Below the pieces are notes generated by a model that was not told the origin of the DNA, made no database searches, and saw only the letters and a list, made by a program, of their open reading frames with translations. From Plasmodium malariae (Eukaryota; Apicomplexa; Aconoidasida; Haemosporida; Plasmodiidae): a DNA stretch of 64,000 nt. Positions 38,477-51,999 of this stretch are shown piece after piece. The position numbers and the translations under genes are program-made. Each line of letters opens with the position of its first letter. Positions within the stretch are counted from its first letter, which is position 1. The DNA is taken from contig NC_041775.1 of NCBI RefSeq assembly GCF_900090045.1, positions 62,001 through 126,000 on the forward strand, read 5' to 3'.

Positions 38477-39348
38477 TTAATAGAATATTTTAGGAAAAGA
38501 AGGGTAATACATACACCTTAGTCTAGATTTTATATATATAAACTTATTATATTTTACAATTTTCTTTAAGACATAAGTAAATACTGGTAAAACTATAAGG
38601 GACAATGCCAATGGAAATACTATTTCCACTGTTAAAATATTCGACCATATTGTAGAAAATTTCTCTCTGATAACATTTAATTTTTCCAATGTAATATAAA
38701 TTATTCCAGCAATTAGAAGCACTGTAGGTAAAAGATAAAGAAAAATGTATGCTTTATTTACTCTCTTTCTTAAAATCATCAAATCATCTTTTGCAACTTT
38801 TCTAAATTCATTTTCATATTCTTTTTTCTTGGACATTCCTTCTTCGAAATGTGAATCTCCAATTACATATGCAAACTTTTTTATTTTACCAGGCTTTACA
38901 TTGTATCTTGAATTATCTAATAAGTTTCCCTCTGTTCGTTTATTCTTATCTTTAGTTAATTTTTTACTATTAGATATATCTTTTTTTGCGCATCCTACAT
39001 TATATAGCATCTTTTCCTTTAACCATACATCATTCGAAATATTTTCCTTTCTACATTGTTCAAGTAATCGATAAGGTCTTGTATCTAATTTTTTGCCAAG
39101 TTTGCAGCAATCAATTACAGATTTTTTAAACTTACACTACAAAAAAAAATGATAATTTATTATATAATGTAGTAAATATTACCACGCTAGAAAAAATTAT
39201 TAATGATAAAAAAACACGGAAGATATGAATAATACAAATGACAAAAATGCTATTATCATACTACATCATTGTAAAAATAATATTTCCATGATAAAAGGAA
39301 GAAGGTACCAATTTCAATTAATAAAAGTAACTTAATAAATTTTTCCAT
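38477..39348 (-). CDS. Plasmodium exported two-TM protein, unknown function, intact
   Basis: Exons 39262-39348 and 38477-39136, with a 125-bp GT-AG intron in phase 0 and 248 predicted residues. Exon 1 starts MEKFIKLLLLIEIGTFFLLS. The export site PYRLLEQC with the arginine at residue 52 is a true RxLxQ (PEXEL) motif. The middle is basic and mixed (KDISNSKKLTKDKNKR, EEGMSKKKEYENEFRK). TM segments lie at about 158-178 and 198-219, and the tail is KKIVKYNKFIYIKSRLR. It shares the 5' module with fam-l and fam-m but lacks the fam-l FDGKHFHFE and fam-m EKKIFKELD blocks, so it belongs to another exported family. Export into the red cell is expected from the motif; its role is unknown. No lesion was seen. 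Confidence 0.88.
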
Positions 39349-41839
39349 TATATAGATCTTTAATATTATAATATAGTAAGTTAAAAAAAATGAACAATAA
39401 TATAATATAATATACTTCTAATTGTAAAGGACATTTTATATTAATTTTAATTAATTTAATTTTTTTTTTTATCATTCATTATTTTTCATAAATAATTATT
39501 AAAATTATATAACTCTTATACATGATATAATATTGAAAGAGTATAATAACCCTAAATATTTATTATAAAAACATTATCATAAAAGGTATTTCTAAAAATC
39601 TAACTTTCATTAAAATAAAATAACATGAAATCATTCCAAAATATTCAAAGTATATAATTTAATTATTTAATAATATAGTATTCAATTAATATTCTATTAA
39701 CCATAGTAAATACAAAAATTATTTTGTATTCTATAACATTAATTTTATTTAAAATACAGAAAGTATAAATGCAGATAGTATAAACTGCCTTATATTAAGA
39801 CTGCAATTATGATTTTCACAAATTTTTTTCTTTTTTAGGAGATCTAATATATATAATCTGTATTTTATAAAAGTATTTACTTATAATTCTACAATATTAA
39901 CTTTAAGAATAAGTAAAAAAGTAATATTTAAAAAAAAATTTCCATTATATTAATTATAAAACGTTACATATAAATTAATTTTAGATGAATTTATAAATAA
40001 ATATATTATTATAAATGACAATTTTATGTTATATAATATATTAAGATTTTTATATTATAAAAAGTGTCATCAATATTAACACTTTATGTATCATAAATTT
40101 ATAATATTTCATATATCTTCTACTTTTGAATAAATTTCATTATCCCTCATTAGTTAATAAATTTATAAATACACTATTTATTCGTATTTTGTTCATTTAT
40201 ATAAATTAATATTTATTTTTACTAAGAATAAGAGAAACAAGCATCAACATTAAAAATGACAATTTTCTAATGGATAAAATGATAATATTTTACAAAATAT
40301 CCAGTTTGAAATATATGTACAAATAAATATTATATACATTATTTTTCATTAATTAATATGATATAATAATAATAAATATTACAATAAAATTTCATTCATT
40401 TATTTTTTTAGAAAATTCTAGAAATTATAATTTTTTTTTTATTGTTTCATATACCATGCTCTTACAAAGTACATATTTAAAAAAAAATAAAATAAATTAA
40501 AAATGTAACATACATGAATAAATATTTTAACATAAAAAATATATATAGAAACAAAAATATTATGTATCTTAATATTTTTATTAGTTAAATGTTATATTTA
40601 ATCGATAATTATAAATTTATTATATACACAAAGATATACCAAATATTTAAAAAATTTCATAATACAATCTTCTAAACAAAATTAATGGATTAAAAAAAAA
40701 CGAAAGAAAATTTTTTGAATTGAAAAAATTACAGAAGAAAAAATAATCATAATTATATTTTTATTCCATTACATTATATATGGAGCTATTATCTCATTGA
40801 GAATTATTATTACTTAGAATTACTTAAAATTCCTATCATTTGGTGTTTTCATATCTGTATATATTTAATTTTCTTTTTCTGAATATTAATAATCATCATA
40901 AAATGAAAGAAGTATTCATGAAAATTTTCTTTATATTGTAATTTTTCTTTTTTTTTTTCATATGCTATTCAGTTATAACGTAAATAAATTTGTTATTTTA
41001 TATACTCATATTAATTTTAAAGTATTTGTCTTATCTTTCTTGACATAATATCCTATTCATCGTTAATATATTAGGAATAATCTTGTATATCAATATATTA
41101 TATTTTTAATTTATTATATGATCAAAATCATAATAATATATAGCACATAATAGTACTTACTAGATTAATATTATTTTTAAAAAATAACAAAATTATAATA
41201 AGTGTATTAAAGGAAATTTTTATTACTTTATTATTTATTTATTTATTTACAAATAATTTTTTATTATTCCAGTTACACAGTTCTTAAATATTTTCATTGT
41301 ATTATAACTACTGTATCAACTCATTTATAAACCTTAAAATATATAATATAGTTAGTCAATTTATTGCACAAGCACTTATACGTATATTCCTACGTTTTTT
41401 ATAGTCACATACTTTTCATTTAAATGTAACCCTTTATTGGTATTTTCATTTTTCATATTGAACAACAATACTCAGAAGGAATTAATAATATTCATTATTT
41501 ATAAATGTTTACAGGAATTTATATAATATTAAGCTTAAGTTATAATTACATTATAAGAATTTTATATTATTCTTCTATTTTTCATCGGTTTACCACAAAA
41601 GTTTTTATTTTTCTAAAAAAAATATCATATGTTAATATATAATTTATGAATTTTATCGCTTTTTATTGTACAAAACTTTTAAATATGTATTAAGTTCTTA
41701 TTTCCGCTAACACATCAATGAAAATATATGTATATTATGAGTATCATAGTTCATGTAACTAATATATAAAATGATATTGCACTATTCTTCATACAATATA
41801 TTACTCTAATGACATGTGTAACATTCCATATATGACCAT
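39349..41839. other. Intergenic, no gene seen
   Basis: 5' flank of the gene at 39348, then AT-rich DNA. I could not find a clear copy of the conserved upstream block here, unlike the flanks of the fam genes. Confidence 0.4.
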
Positions 41840-42097
41840 ATGTCCCATATAAATAATTTTAAAAAACGACATATACACGTTTATTTACTTATACTTTTGT
41901 TAATAATTTATAATTTCTTCTTTGTAAGTGCTAAAGTATATAATATACATATACTACAACAAAAATGTATTAACCCACTATTCAAAAAATTAATGAATAT
42001 ATCTTTCTCAAAAAATATTTGTGTAAATGACATTTTCCAACATAAATATTTAAATACAAACTACAATGCACTATTTCATTTCCAAAACATAGGATAA
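41840..42097 (+). CDS. Hypothetical ORF or exon with an N-terminal signal segment
   Basis: An ATG-started open frame of 85 residues. A short basic start (MSHINNFKKRHIHV) leads into a strong hydrophobic stretch (YLLILLLIIYNFFFVSA). About 50 residues of mixed N/K/F composition follow, with three cysteines (QQKCINPLFKKLMN, SKNICVNDIFQHK). The layout of a hydrophobic signal followed by a lysine/asparagine-rich stretch resembles a secreted protein or a bipartite apicoplast leader. A gtaaat string inside the frame (near 42022) could be a donor, which would make this exon 1 only. No paralogue was seen in the window. It could be a fragment of a core gene, a small secreted protein or chance. Confidence 0.35.
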   Translation: MSHINNFKKRHIHVYLLILLLIIYNFFFVSAKVYNIHILQQKCINPLFKKLMNISFSKNICVNDIFQHKYLNTNYNALFHFQNIG

Positions 42098-43589
42098 CAT
42101 CAATGTATCAATTTATTACATTGGATCTTGTTAACTTTTTATTATTTTAGAAATTCATATATTTTTCTTTCATTTTAGTATTATTTAATTTATATTATAT
42201 AAATATATTCCTGTTTTTTTTTCTTAGTTTTTTTTGTACTCTGTTTTTTTAAAATTATAATATTATCTTATATTGGAAAATGTTTTAAATTAATATATAA
42301 TTTCTATGGATTATTTTAATGCAACTTATAAAAAAAAATATAAGTGAACTATATATATTAATTATTTTCATTCTTTTCTTAATATAGCAAAAAAAGAATT
42401 TAAACACTTTTTGCACAAGGTAGTATTGCGAGGATGATAATTACAATCATGGATAATTTTATATTACTTATATTATTATTATGATACATAAAAGTTTTTT
42501 ATTAAATTTTTTAAATTACAAATTCAATATTTCTATTTCAGGTCCACAAAATATATAAAAACTAAAATGACTTCATATAATCACGTTCATTTTCACAATT
42601 TTCATTTAAGATATGATGCGCATATTATTAGTTAATAAGTCCAAAAAAAAAAAAAAAAAATTTAAATCGTTTTTTAATTTCTCCTTATTTTAAAATTCAT
42701 GTTTATTTATACATAGATATGTTATTAAAATATCTAATATACTATTGTATATGTCATATTACATTCTTACCAACCACAAATTTATATAAGGTATTTTTAT
42801 TTTTTCTCTAACATAAATTTAAAAAGCTTTTATAAAAAGATATAGTTCAAATGAAGTTAAAAAAATATATATTAATTTTCATATATGTATTTAATCTTAT
42901 GAATTTTAATATATATATAAAAAAAAAATAAGAATAAAAAATTAAAAAAAAAAAAATTTACAATAAACTTTCTATAATCATACACACTATGTCCCGTAAA
43001 AAAGAATATACATAGAGACCTTAAGCATCTATGTTATCTTTTCTTAAAAATGTGCTATGAATAATATAGCTGTTTCCATTATAAACGGTAATTTTTATTT
43101 ATAATTATTTGCAATATATATAATATAATTATTTCTTACAAATATATAATATATATATAAAATTAAGAAATTTAGTAGGTACTTAAATTTTTAATATTAA
43201 CTAAAAAATAAAATTAAATGTGGAATATACATATATATAATATTTTATTATAATGCATACTTCATTAATTCCAATAAAAATAAAGTAAATTCTTAATATA
43301 CAATATATTAAGTATATATAGATCATATTTAGATGAAATAAATTATATTTTTCCAAAATAGAATTTATCTGTAATTAATTCATTGTTAAAAACAATATTA
43401 TTTAATCACATATCTATAATTTCATACATAAAATATTTAATAATTAAAAGATATAATAAAAATAGTTTTGTCTTAAATACGTACTGTAGGACATTTATCA
43501 TAATAATATTTATAATTAAAATTAATTAAATTTTCTCTTTGCAAACTCTCCAAAAAATATATACTCTTTTTTTTTTTTTTTAAATACAG
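42098..43589. other. Intergenic, no firm gene
   Basis: AT-rich. A small signal-like frame on the plus strand starts at 42851 (MKLKKYILIFIYVFNLMNF), but its phase does not fit the exon at 43590 without an extra exon. An 18-base A run lies at about 42643-42660. Confidence 0.35.
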
Positions 43590-44056
43590 TGAAAGATATA
43601 AACAATCAATATGGAGCAGATAATACATTTAAGTCAGGAAGCAAACATTTTAGACTAAATGAACGTAAGGGTAATAAAACCAAGGTAAGTGCACTGTTTA
43701 ATAAAAATAAAATTTAATTTTCCATTATTTTAAAGAAAATATACTAAATTTGCTTTTTTATATTAAATTTATGGAACATGCATATATTTCGTATACAAAT
43801 GCATTTACATACACATATAACTTTTATGCGAAAATATTATGTTCAAACAACTCCCTTAAAGATAAATTTAAAAAATAAAACATTCATATTCACAAAATAT
43901 TAAATATACATATTTTTATATTTTATACTAAAACAGTTATATATATGTATTTGGTGTTATAAAACTTTTATAACTGTATGTACTTTTCTTATGCATTCAG
44001 TAATTTTAAGGATTCTACAAATGTTCATATTTCATATTAAATGTATTTCTTACTAA
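43590..44056 (+). CDS. Two orphan exons with good splice signals, gene unknown
   Basis: The exon at 43590-43684 follows a long T tract and 'aaatacag', and ends at a consensus gtaagt donor. With two leading bases it is open for 31 codons (KDINNQYGADNTFKSGSK, then HFRLNERKGNKTK), with varied, charged composition unlike the flanks. A candidate next exon starts after 'actaaaacag' at 43937. It stays open in the required phase for 39 codons of mostly hydrophobic residues (LYICIWCYKTFITVCTF...) to a stop at 44056, which overlaps the end of the minus-strand pseudogene. No first exon is found. It may be a relic of a multi-exon gene or part of a real one. The splice sites are what I see; the function is unknown. 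Confidence 0.35.
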
Positions 44057-44919
44057 AGGATTTAACAATATTATAACAACATTTACAATTATTTCCCCCT
44101 ATTTTTTCATATTTTACAGTTTTTATAGAAATATAAATAAAAACTAATATACTCAAAACCATCAGAGAAATTAAAAATATAAAAATTATATGGTACAGTG
44201 TACTTGATAAATTTGCAATCATTGTTTTTACATCTCCATAATCGCAATGTGAAACTAATGTAATCCATATAATAAAAAGTGCTAATCCTGCAAAAATAAA
44301 TAAATAATGTGGTAGAAATTCCTAAATCCCCCTTATTTTTTATTATATTTCTTTCAAACTTTTTATTAATTTCTACATTATTTATAATTATATCTATGGG
44401 ACCTAAAAGGTTGAATATATTTTTTTCAAAAAAGGCATCCATTATATTAAGAATATTCTTTTTTCTCTTAGGTAATCCATTCCTTCCCTCGTTTTTAACA
44501 AAATTTCTTTTACTTTTTCTCTTCCGGTTTTAGGACCTTCACTATTTTTATATAAATCATTCCTTTCATTCTTTAATTTAGTGTATTCGTTGTCATCCGA
44601 TGTAACTGCAGTTCATTTTACATTCAATCCAACCCCTGATAGCAGTCTATTAATTGTTAAACATGAATGGCCTCTAGCGAGTACGTCTTATCTGTTGATT
44701 TGCCACAGTTAGCCTAAATAAAAGAGCCTAGATATTTACAATTCATAAGAATATATATTTCTGTACTAAGAAAATGTTATTCTTAAAAATAAAATTTATA
44801 AACAAAAGAAAAAATACTAAGTAATATTATATTACCACATCGTTGTTATAAATACACACCCAAATTAAAAAAGAAAAAGTAAATATTTTAATAAAATGGA
44901 GGTACTTAGTATTTTCCAT
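44037..44919 (-). pseudogene. Exported two-TM protein pseudogene
   Basis: Exon 1 is 44836-44919, 28 codons, starting MENTKYLHFIKIFTFSFLIW and ending in NNDV before a gtaat donor. Exon 2 starts near 44713. An export-type site reads INRLLSGV one base out of register with the usual codon-23 position, so a base was lost before it. A TGA follows after VGLNVK. The frame changes near 44450 into MDAFFEKNIFNLLGPIDII and again near 44300, giving two TM segments and a tail with TVKYEKIGG and a cysteine-rich KCCYN. Three frame breaks and one stop were counted. The FFEKNIF-LLGPIDI block is unlike fam-l or fam-m and marks another exported family, which I recognise only as 'Plasmodium exported protein, unknown function'. 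Confidence 0.75.
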
Positions 44920-47900
44920 TATTGTATATACTAATAATATTATATGTTAATAAAAATGTTAACTATATTTTAGGTGCATCATACTATAAACGAATCTTTT
45001 TATATTACACTTGATTTTTTAAATTTCATTTTATTTTATATGTAATACACTGAATCATTCATATATAGCTCATATTAAAAATTACACATTAAAAATAAAA
45101 TTAAAATTTATTAACAATTCTTTTCGTGTAAGATTTATCATATTAAAAACAAAATAATATAATATGATGAAAAATGTTACATAAGATAAAATTAAAAATT
45201 ATTCAATCCTCGCAAAAATTTTATTATTTATGTAAAAGTAAGTATAACACATAGAAATGTATACTTTTATATATTTTAAAGCTATCTATATAGTTTTACA
45301 TTGTTTCTATATAATAATTATATTTTTTACACTTCTTTTTAGCATTTCCTCCTATAGACAAATAATATTAATTATTGGAAACAGTAAAAACAATAAAAAA
45401 AAGATATGAAATATACATGTTATTCCATGAAATGTACATTGGTGTATAACTAAAAAAATACATTTTCTTTTATAAACTATTATATATTAAAATGAAATTC
45501 CTGGATACAAGTTATTATAAGAATTTAAGTATATTTTTAAAAGTATTGCAACATGACCGCTATATTTTTGTCCAGTGATTTTACTATATAATAATTTAAA
45601 TCTAAATCAGAACAAGATTTATTACCATTTAATGGAATACTTAAAAATTCTCAATTTCAACATTATATTTGTTCCTTTTAAAAATCTTAATACCCATATA
45701 AGTGGAAATATATCAATATAAAATAAGAAAATAATGTAAAATGCTATTTAGTATAAAAATGTCGTATTCAATTCAATAATTTCAAAAATATTTATATCCT
45801 CAAATTATTACAAACGAAAGCAATAAAAAGAATACTTATATATTTATGATATATATAAGGATGATAACATTAGTATTTATGAAAACAGAATATTTATTAA
45901 TTTTTTTGATAGAAAATACAGAAATAATTCATAATATGTTATTTTTTTTTTAAATTCATTTTAAAAAAGAAATATAAACAATTAACATTTCCATATAGTA
46001 TAAAAATTTCTTAAAACAAGAATATTATTATATATTCTGATAATTTTACTTATTGTATATTTAGAATAGACCCGATAATAATAATAATTTTTTTTTTACT
46101 GAAAAAAATATTACAGATTGAAAAAAAAAAAAAAAAAAAATTTAGTTTACTTCTATATGTTAAAAAAATTAAAAGATAAAATTTATAAATTTAAAAAAAG
46201 AAAAATAAAATAAATAATTATTACAATTAAAATATTTTTTTTGAATTACAATGTTAAGCTGTTAAACATGACATAACATGTTTTCATTTCATTACACGTT
46301 AAGTATATATTGTAACATTATACTTAACATTTTCTTAGGATCATTTAAACATATTATTATTTCATCTATTCCTATTTTAAATAGTTAAACTGAATTTTTC
46401 ACATAAAAAAAGGTTTTATACATGTAATTCCGTAAATAAAGGAGCATGAAAGTTTTATTACGAAATAAATTACAAAATCTTTTAAGTTCTATATTATACA
46501 ACAAAAAAGTTGGTATGCTAATTTATTCATCTATTCAAACATTTTAATGAATATTTATTTTTCTCAAACCTTTTCTTTTTTACTTTTTTTATATATATAT
46601 TTTTCTCTAAAGATATATAAGTTAAATTTATTTTTCCATATTGATATAATGAATAATAAAATTTTATTTATATAATAAATAATAAAACATTTAAAATTTT
46701 ATTTATAATTTTGTCAACGAAAAAATGCAATATATAATTAAGGGCACCTAGCTGAGTTTTTACATATTATATTTATTTATTCCTGTTGCACTTTTTTCAT
46801 AAAAATAATTATATAAAATATTTTTGAATGAGAAACTTTTTTTAATTTATTGTGATTCTTATAGTTATAATAAATTATTCTAACAATTAACATATTATAA
46901 TAATAAGATATTTAAATGTCACATTTAATATGCTTTTTACCTTACATAGGTATTTAATAAATGTACTATGTAATACAATGATTTAAATATCCATAAACTT
47001 TGTAATATACTTGTCAAAGCATTGTTATCGTAATGAAATCCGGTTTTATTCAAAAACTAATATAACATAAAAAAATATTAGAATTTTTCTATAAATAAAA
47101 AACCTTTGCTTATAGATAGTAATATAAACTTTAATCGAAACTTAATGCATATGTCTCATTATAAAAATAACTATAGTATGAGTTTTAAATTATAATTTAG
47201 ATCATTCTTATATTTTTCGGAGTTTATAGAGCTATTAATATGCATCCTGTATTCCAGATTAAAAATAGATTGGATAAATTCAAATATTCAGATTTATTCT
47301 AATCATAAATAGAAATATAATATATATATTATTTTCAAAGCTTTGATAAAGCATAAAATGTAGTCATTATATAATGCTATATGTATAACTGTAACAAATA
47401 AAATTGTTCTTCAATTACATTTTTGATATTCATGGTAATTTAGAAACATAATTTATTGTTAAACTCAAAGATTTATTTTTCCGCTTATGCGACATAATAT
47501 TAGTGTATGTTATAAATAAAGATATTTAAAAATAGCCAAAACAAAATATCATTCATAAATAATTATCACATTTTTGAGAAAAATATAATTTTCTCTTTAA
47601 AAGTTATACATACAATATATTAATTGAATTATCATATGTATATATTTCTATGTTTCTACTGTATATATGTACATTAATAAATATTAATGTATATATTTAT
47701 TCATATGAAACTCTTAATATTATTCGACTTATCCTTGATATAATACCACTTTTAATTCTTATTTCTCCTGAATATGTCTTTTATAATAATAATTTATGCT
47801 TCTTCAAATTAGTTTTGTATATTATGTAATGTTGGAGCATATAACTTTATTAATTTCAATATTGTTCTTAAAACATATGATAATATACCAAATATATTTT

Positions 47901-49420
47901 AATATAAAATTTTATTTTCATATTAGTTCATGGATTAACACTTTTACAATTATATTTGCCATAAATCTACTTCGTATTTTCAACTATACTATTTCCAGTA
48001 ATAGATCTACTAAAAATATTTCAACAAAAACATTCATACTTTAATAGATCACCAAAATGAATAACTCTTCTACTTTAATCTATGTGCTTATACACAATAA
48101 CACATATTTTACCCTTGCCCTTTATTGATATTAATTTTTCAATTGATTTATTATGTTCAAAACTAATTTAACGCATTCACTTACTATATAATATTACATA
48201 TTTTCCAGTAAAAAAATATTAACAAAAAAAGTAAGGATGTTAAATTAACTAATGTGCCTATTATTAAATGAAAAATTCAATAAATATGCAAAGCAAAATA
48301 TAGAACAACCACAAATAAAATAACCACTTTGATTCATTAAATATTTATTGCTTTTCATATACATAAATATTAGGATGGGTGCTCATTCAAAAACAATTAA
48401 AAAACAATATAACTAATATTTTATGTTAAATTACATAGAGCATCCTACTATTAACCAGAAAATGTAAAGTAAAATAATGAGTAAATATAATAATATTTAT
48501 ATTTCATTAGGAGCATTTATATGATTAAAATTATTAAAATAAAAAATAACATTAATTACCTTTCATCTTTTACTAATAAAATGTTATAAATGTTCTATAT
48601 CTTTTTATGCTTTATAAAATTTTTTCATTATTAATTAAACAAATTATTTTATAACAATAAAAAGACAACTAAGCAAAATAAGTAAAAATTAGTTATCATA
48701 TGTATGATCTGAAATTACACATATGATCTAATTAAGTTTCATTTATTTTCTTTTTTTTTTTTAATTTATTCTTAGCTCTTATAAAACAATTTTGCATTTA
48801 AGTAAAAAAAATAGTATTGTTATAAGATTGATAAAACTCACAATACATTTGTTATTTATATGCAAAAAAATTAAATAAAAAAAAAGTATACATATATATA
48901 TATATATTTATTCACTTCTTTTCTTCATACGATATACAAGACACGTATAATCGGAATTAATAAAAAAAATCGTACATTTTTTTATTACTCCAGAAAATAG
49001 CAATTTAAGAATAGAATAAGAAAAAATATATTCAAGATTACTCTTTTTATAATTTAAATATAAATTGCCACTAATGTCAGTAAAATTATATAAATTTTGT
49101 TTTTACATATTTGTATCAAGTTACGTATATTTTTCAAAAAAATATTGTTATATAAAGAATTATATATATAAATGACAATACTGTGATAAAATGAAAAGAT
49201 AGATTAAAATAAAATGTGAATAATTTTAAAACATTCAGATTTACTAAAAAATTAAAAGTGTAACCTCTTATTGTTGAAGTTCAAAGAACACCGTCACATG
49301 CAGATCTACCTATTAAATCTACGAATTTATAGGTATGTTTGTTATCTGTATATATAAATTAGGAAATTATAGATTTTACTTGTTATAAAAAAGTCCCCTT
49401 TGTTAAGATGGATATGCTGT
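44920..49420. other. Long intergenic stretch, no gene seen
   Basis: AT-rich throughout. A plus-strand frame at 47796-48044 is hydrophobic low complexity and not called. A perfect 10-bp inverted repeat occurs at 46298-46328 (listed separately). An A run of about 18 bases lies near 46123-46140. Confidence 0.4.
46298..46328. other. Perfect 10-bp inverted repeat (hairpin)
   Basis: GTTAAGTATA at 46298-46307 and its exact reverse complement TATACTTAAC at 46319-46328, separated by 11 bases. The stem includes G/C pairs at both ends, which is less expected by chance here than a pure A/T palindrome. No nearby gene explains it. Confidence 0.4.
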
Positions 49421-50254
49421 CTAATTCAAATCACTTTTTAAACGAACTAACTTTACATATTTTACATTTTTTCTGAAGATATAAAGAAACCACACACAAA
49501 GTATAATCCATAATATGTATAACGGTGAAAGAATTTTAAGTAAAAAATTATGAGCTATCCATCCACCAAAAATCGTAAGAATAACATATAATATAGAATA
49601 TGCCACTCAAAATACTAATTGTAACATAAATATAGCAAAAAATACACGATTCTTTCTTCGTATACATTTTCCTATAAATTTAGAATCAGCCTTTTCAACT
49701 TCCCTAAATGCCTTTTCATAATTTTTATTGTTAAATAAACCTTTATTAAAATATGTATTTCCTCCCTTATATTCAATCTATTTACCTCCCCTAGTTTGTA
49801 TATAGCCTCCTCTAATATTTAATGAACATTTACATAGTTGCTTATTCTTTCATATTGTTCCCTTTTTACTATTAGACATATACATTTTTTCACACGCTCT
49901 AAAATCTGGTATATATCCTTTCATGCATACAATGTTTGAACGCTTCTTGTTTTTATGTTCTACTAGTAATCGATAAATTCTAGTATTTAATATCCTATAA
50001 ACATTGTTCTTCTGACCCAAATAATTATAAAAGGTACATTAAAAAAACCAAAGTAAATATTTATGATTTAAAAAAATAAATTATTTCGCGGTAAAAACAA
50101 ATACTAATAAAAATAAAAAAAAAACAAAAAATAAATAACAAAGGTAACTTTAATTAATGATACAATACAACGTCATTAATATTATGACATATCCTAGTTA
50201 AAAGGATAAAGGACGTAATTTTAATAAAAAGAATATTATAATTTGCTGTTTCAT
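49421..50254 (-). pseudogene. Exported two-TM protein pseudogene with lost splice acceptor
   Basis: Exon 1 is 50169-50254, starting MKQQIIIFFLLK. A one-base loss breaks the signal segment, after which ILLTRICHN-type residues read in another frame. The intron acceptor AG is changed to AA at 50039-50040. Exon 2 (49421-50038) keeps one frame over its full 206 codons but has three stops. It starts CTFYNYLGQKNN, carries a classical PEXEL IYRLLVEH with the arginine at codon 23, has a charged middle (NYEKAFREVEKADSKF) and two TM segments, and ends NVKYVKLVRLKSDLN. It is dead by frameshift, splice site and nonsense. It shares the 5' module but not the middle of fam-l or fam-m. Confidence 0.8.
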
Positions 50255-51999
50255 AATATAGATTTTTAATACAGAAATACATCATTTTAAGAAAAAATTA
50301 ATAATAATATAATATCCTTTTAATTTCAAAGGATACTATATCTTTTTTTACTATTTTTGTGTAAATTAATAATATATATATAAGAAGAATATATTTTACA
50401 ACATAGAAAATGTAAGAAAACTCTAAAATTTTGTTATTAAATTTCGACCTTAGTGCAACTTATAATAAAAAATCATTATTTGGAATAACTTTATTTGAAT
50501 TAATTTATAAATATTTAAAATATATAATTTAATGATTTCACATGATATATTAATTAAATAACTATTTTATTAATCCTTTTCAAATAAAATAAAAAAAATA
50601 TATATATGATCTCTTAATATTTGAAAATATTCAGATTAAATAAAAATACAATATAAATAATACAATATTATTTATAGCAACCAAATGATATCCAATTTAA
50701 CTGATATTTTCTTATTAATAATTCTTTTTTGATAAGCATTATATTTCTGAACAAATGATTATTACTGTTATAAATATAAATTATCATAACAATAAAATCA
50801 TATTAATAAAAAAGAAAAAAAGTATCGCTTTTACAAATTTTATGTTATATTAATTATGAATGTTGCATTCTTTATTATTTATTATGTATAAAAAAATCAT
50901 AATTAAAGGATAATACTTAACATACGAATAAACATATATATTAAAGGGAAATAAAAGAGAGTTTTTATATTTGTATCATAACTATGAATATTACAATTTC
51001 AAAATTATTCTTGTTTATATCATTATTTCTAATTGAAAAGTTTTAAAATTTATCTACTTTATATTTTTTTAATTAATTCATACTTTTGTATCAGATAACA
51101 AAATAAAAAATAAAATAAAATTTAAATTAAAATTCGTATAAAAATCTTGCATACAATAGTACCATATAATAGGTATTTCGAATAAAATATATTTACAATA
51201 TGAATATTTTATACATCCTAATATATGTGCATAGAAAATAAAAATAAACAACAAAATAATTTTGTAAAATATATGATTTATCAATTTTACTGCTGATATA
51301 TTTTAAACAAAAAAATTATTTTTAGTTTATTCATTTAGAAATATATTATATTATTAACATGCTTAAGAGATTGTAACTTAATGAACATTAAATAATATTT
51401 TGATAAAAATATCTTTAGCAGTAATATTTCTCTTTCTTAAGAGATTTATATTCTCGACATTTTATAATTGACAAAAAATAATAAATTAACAAAAAATTAT
51501 ATACATATGAAATTAATATTATTATTTAATGTGGAACTTTCTAATTTTTTCTTCTTAAAATATAATTTTTCTGAGAAAAATTCAAGAAATTAAAAAAAAA
51601 AGAATTGTACAAAAAACAATATTAGTGCATTTATATTTATTTAAAGTAATTTCATTGTCATCCTGGTATATCTAATATAATATATGTAGTTACGTTTAAG
51701 TTATAGAACATTTTGTCCATGTAACCTTTTTTCTCTCATTTAATATTTCTGTATATATTACAGTTTAATCCATTTAAAATTTTATAATAATCTATGCATA
51801 TGAGTTATTAAATAAATTATAAATAATAAACATACTATATAATAAAACCATGCTAAACATTTTCTTATAAATACAGTATTTCCTTTTAGAAACATTCATT
51901 GTTTATAAGCATTATTTTCTGCCTCCTTTTTAAAAAATTGTTATTTATTTCTGTAGATCATTTATATTTTATCTAAATTAATAAATCATAAATATACAG
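50255..51999. other. Intergenic: 5' flank of the pseudogene at 50254
   Basis: Holds conserved upstream block copy 6 and then AT-rich DNA. The minus-strand frame at 51078-51284 is low complexity and not called. Confidence 0.4.
50690..50760 (-). promoter_or_regulatory. Conserved upstream block, copy 6 (pseudogene at 50254)
   Basis: About 435-505 bp upstream of the ATG at 50254. It contains ccaatttaactgatattttc, then 'ttattaataattctttttt' and a 'catt-atatttctga' string, in the order seen in copy 4. Confidence 0.4.

Noticed and set aside
47670..47691. Near-perfect palindrome tacattaata / tattaatgta
   Set aside because: Almost pure A/T; such palindromes are expected often in DNA of this composition.
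47796..48044. 82-codon hydrophobic plus-strand frame
   Set aside because: Non-ATG start and composition as expected from T-rich DNA; no motif, splice site or copy.
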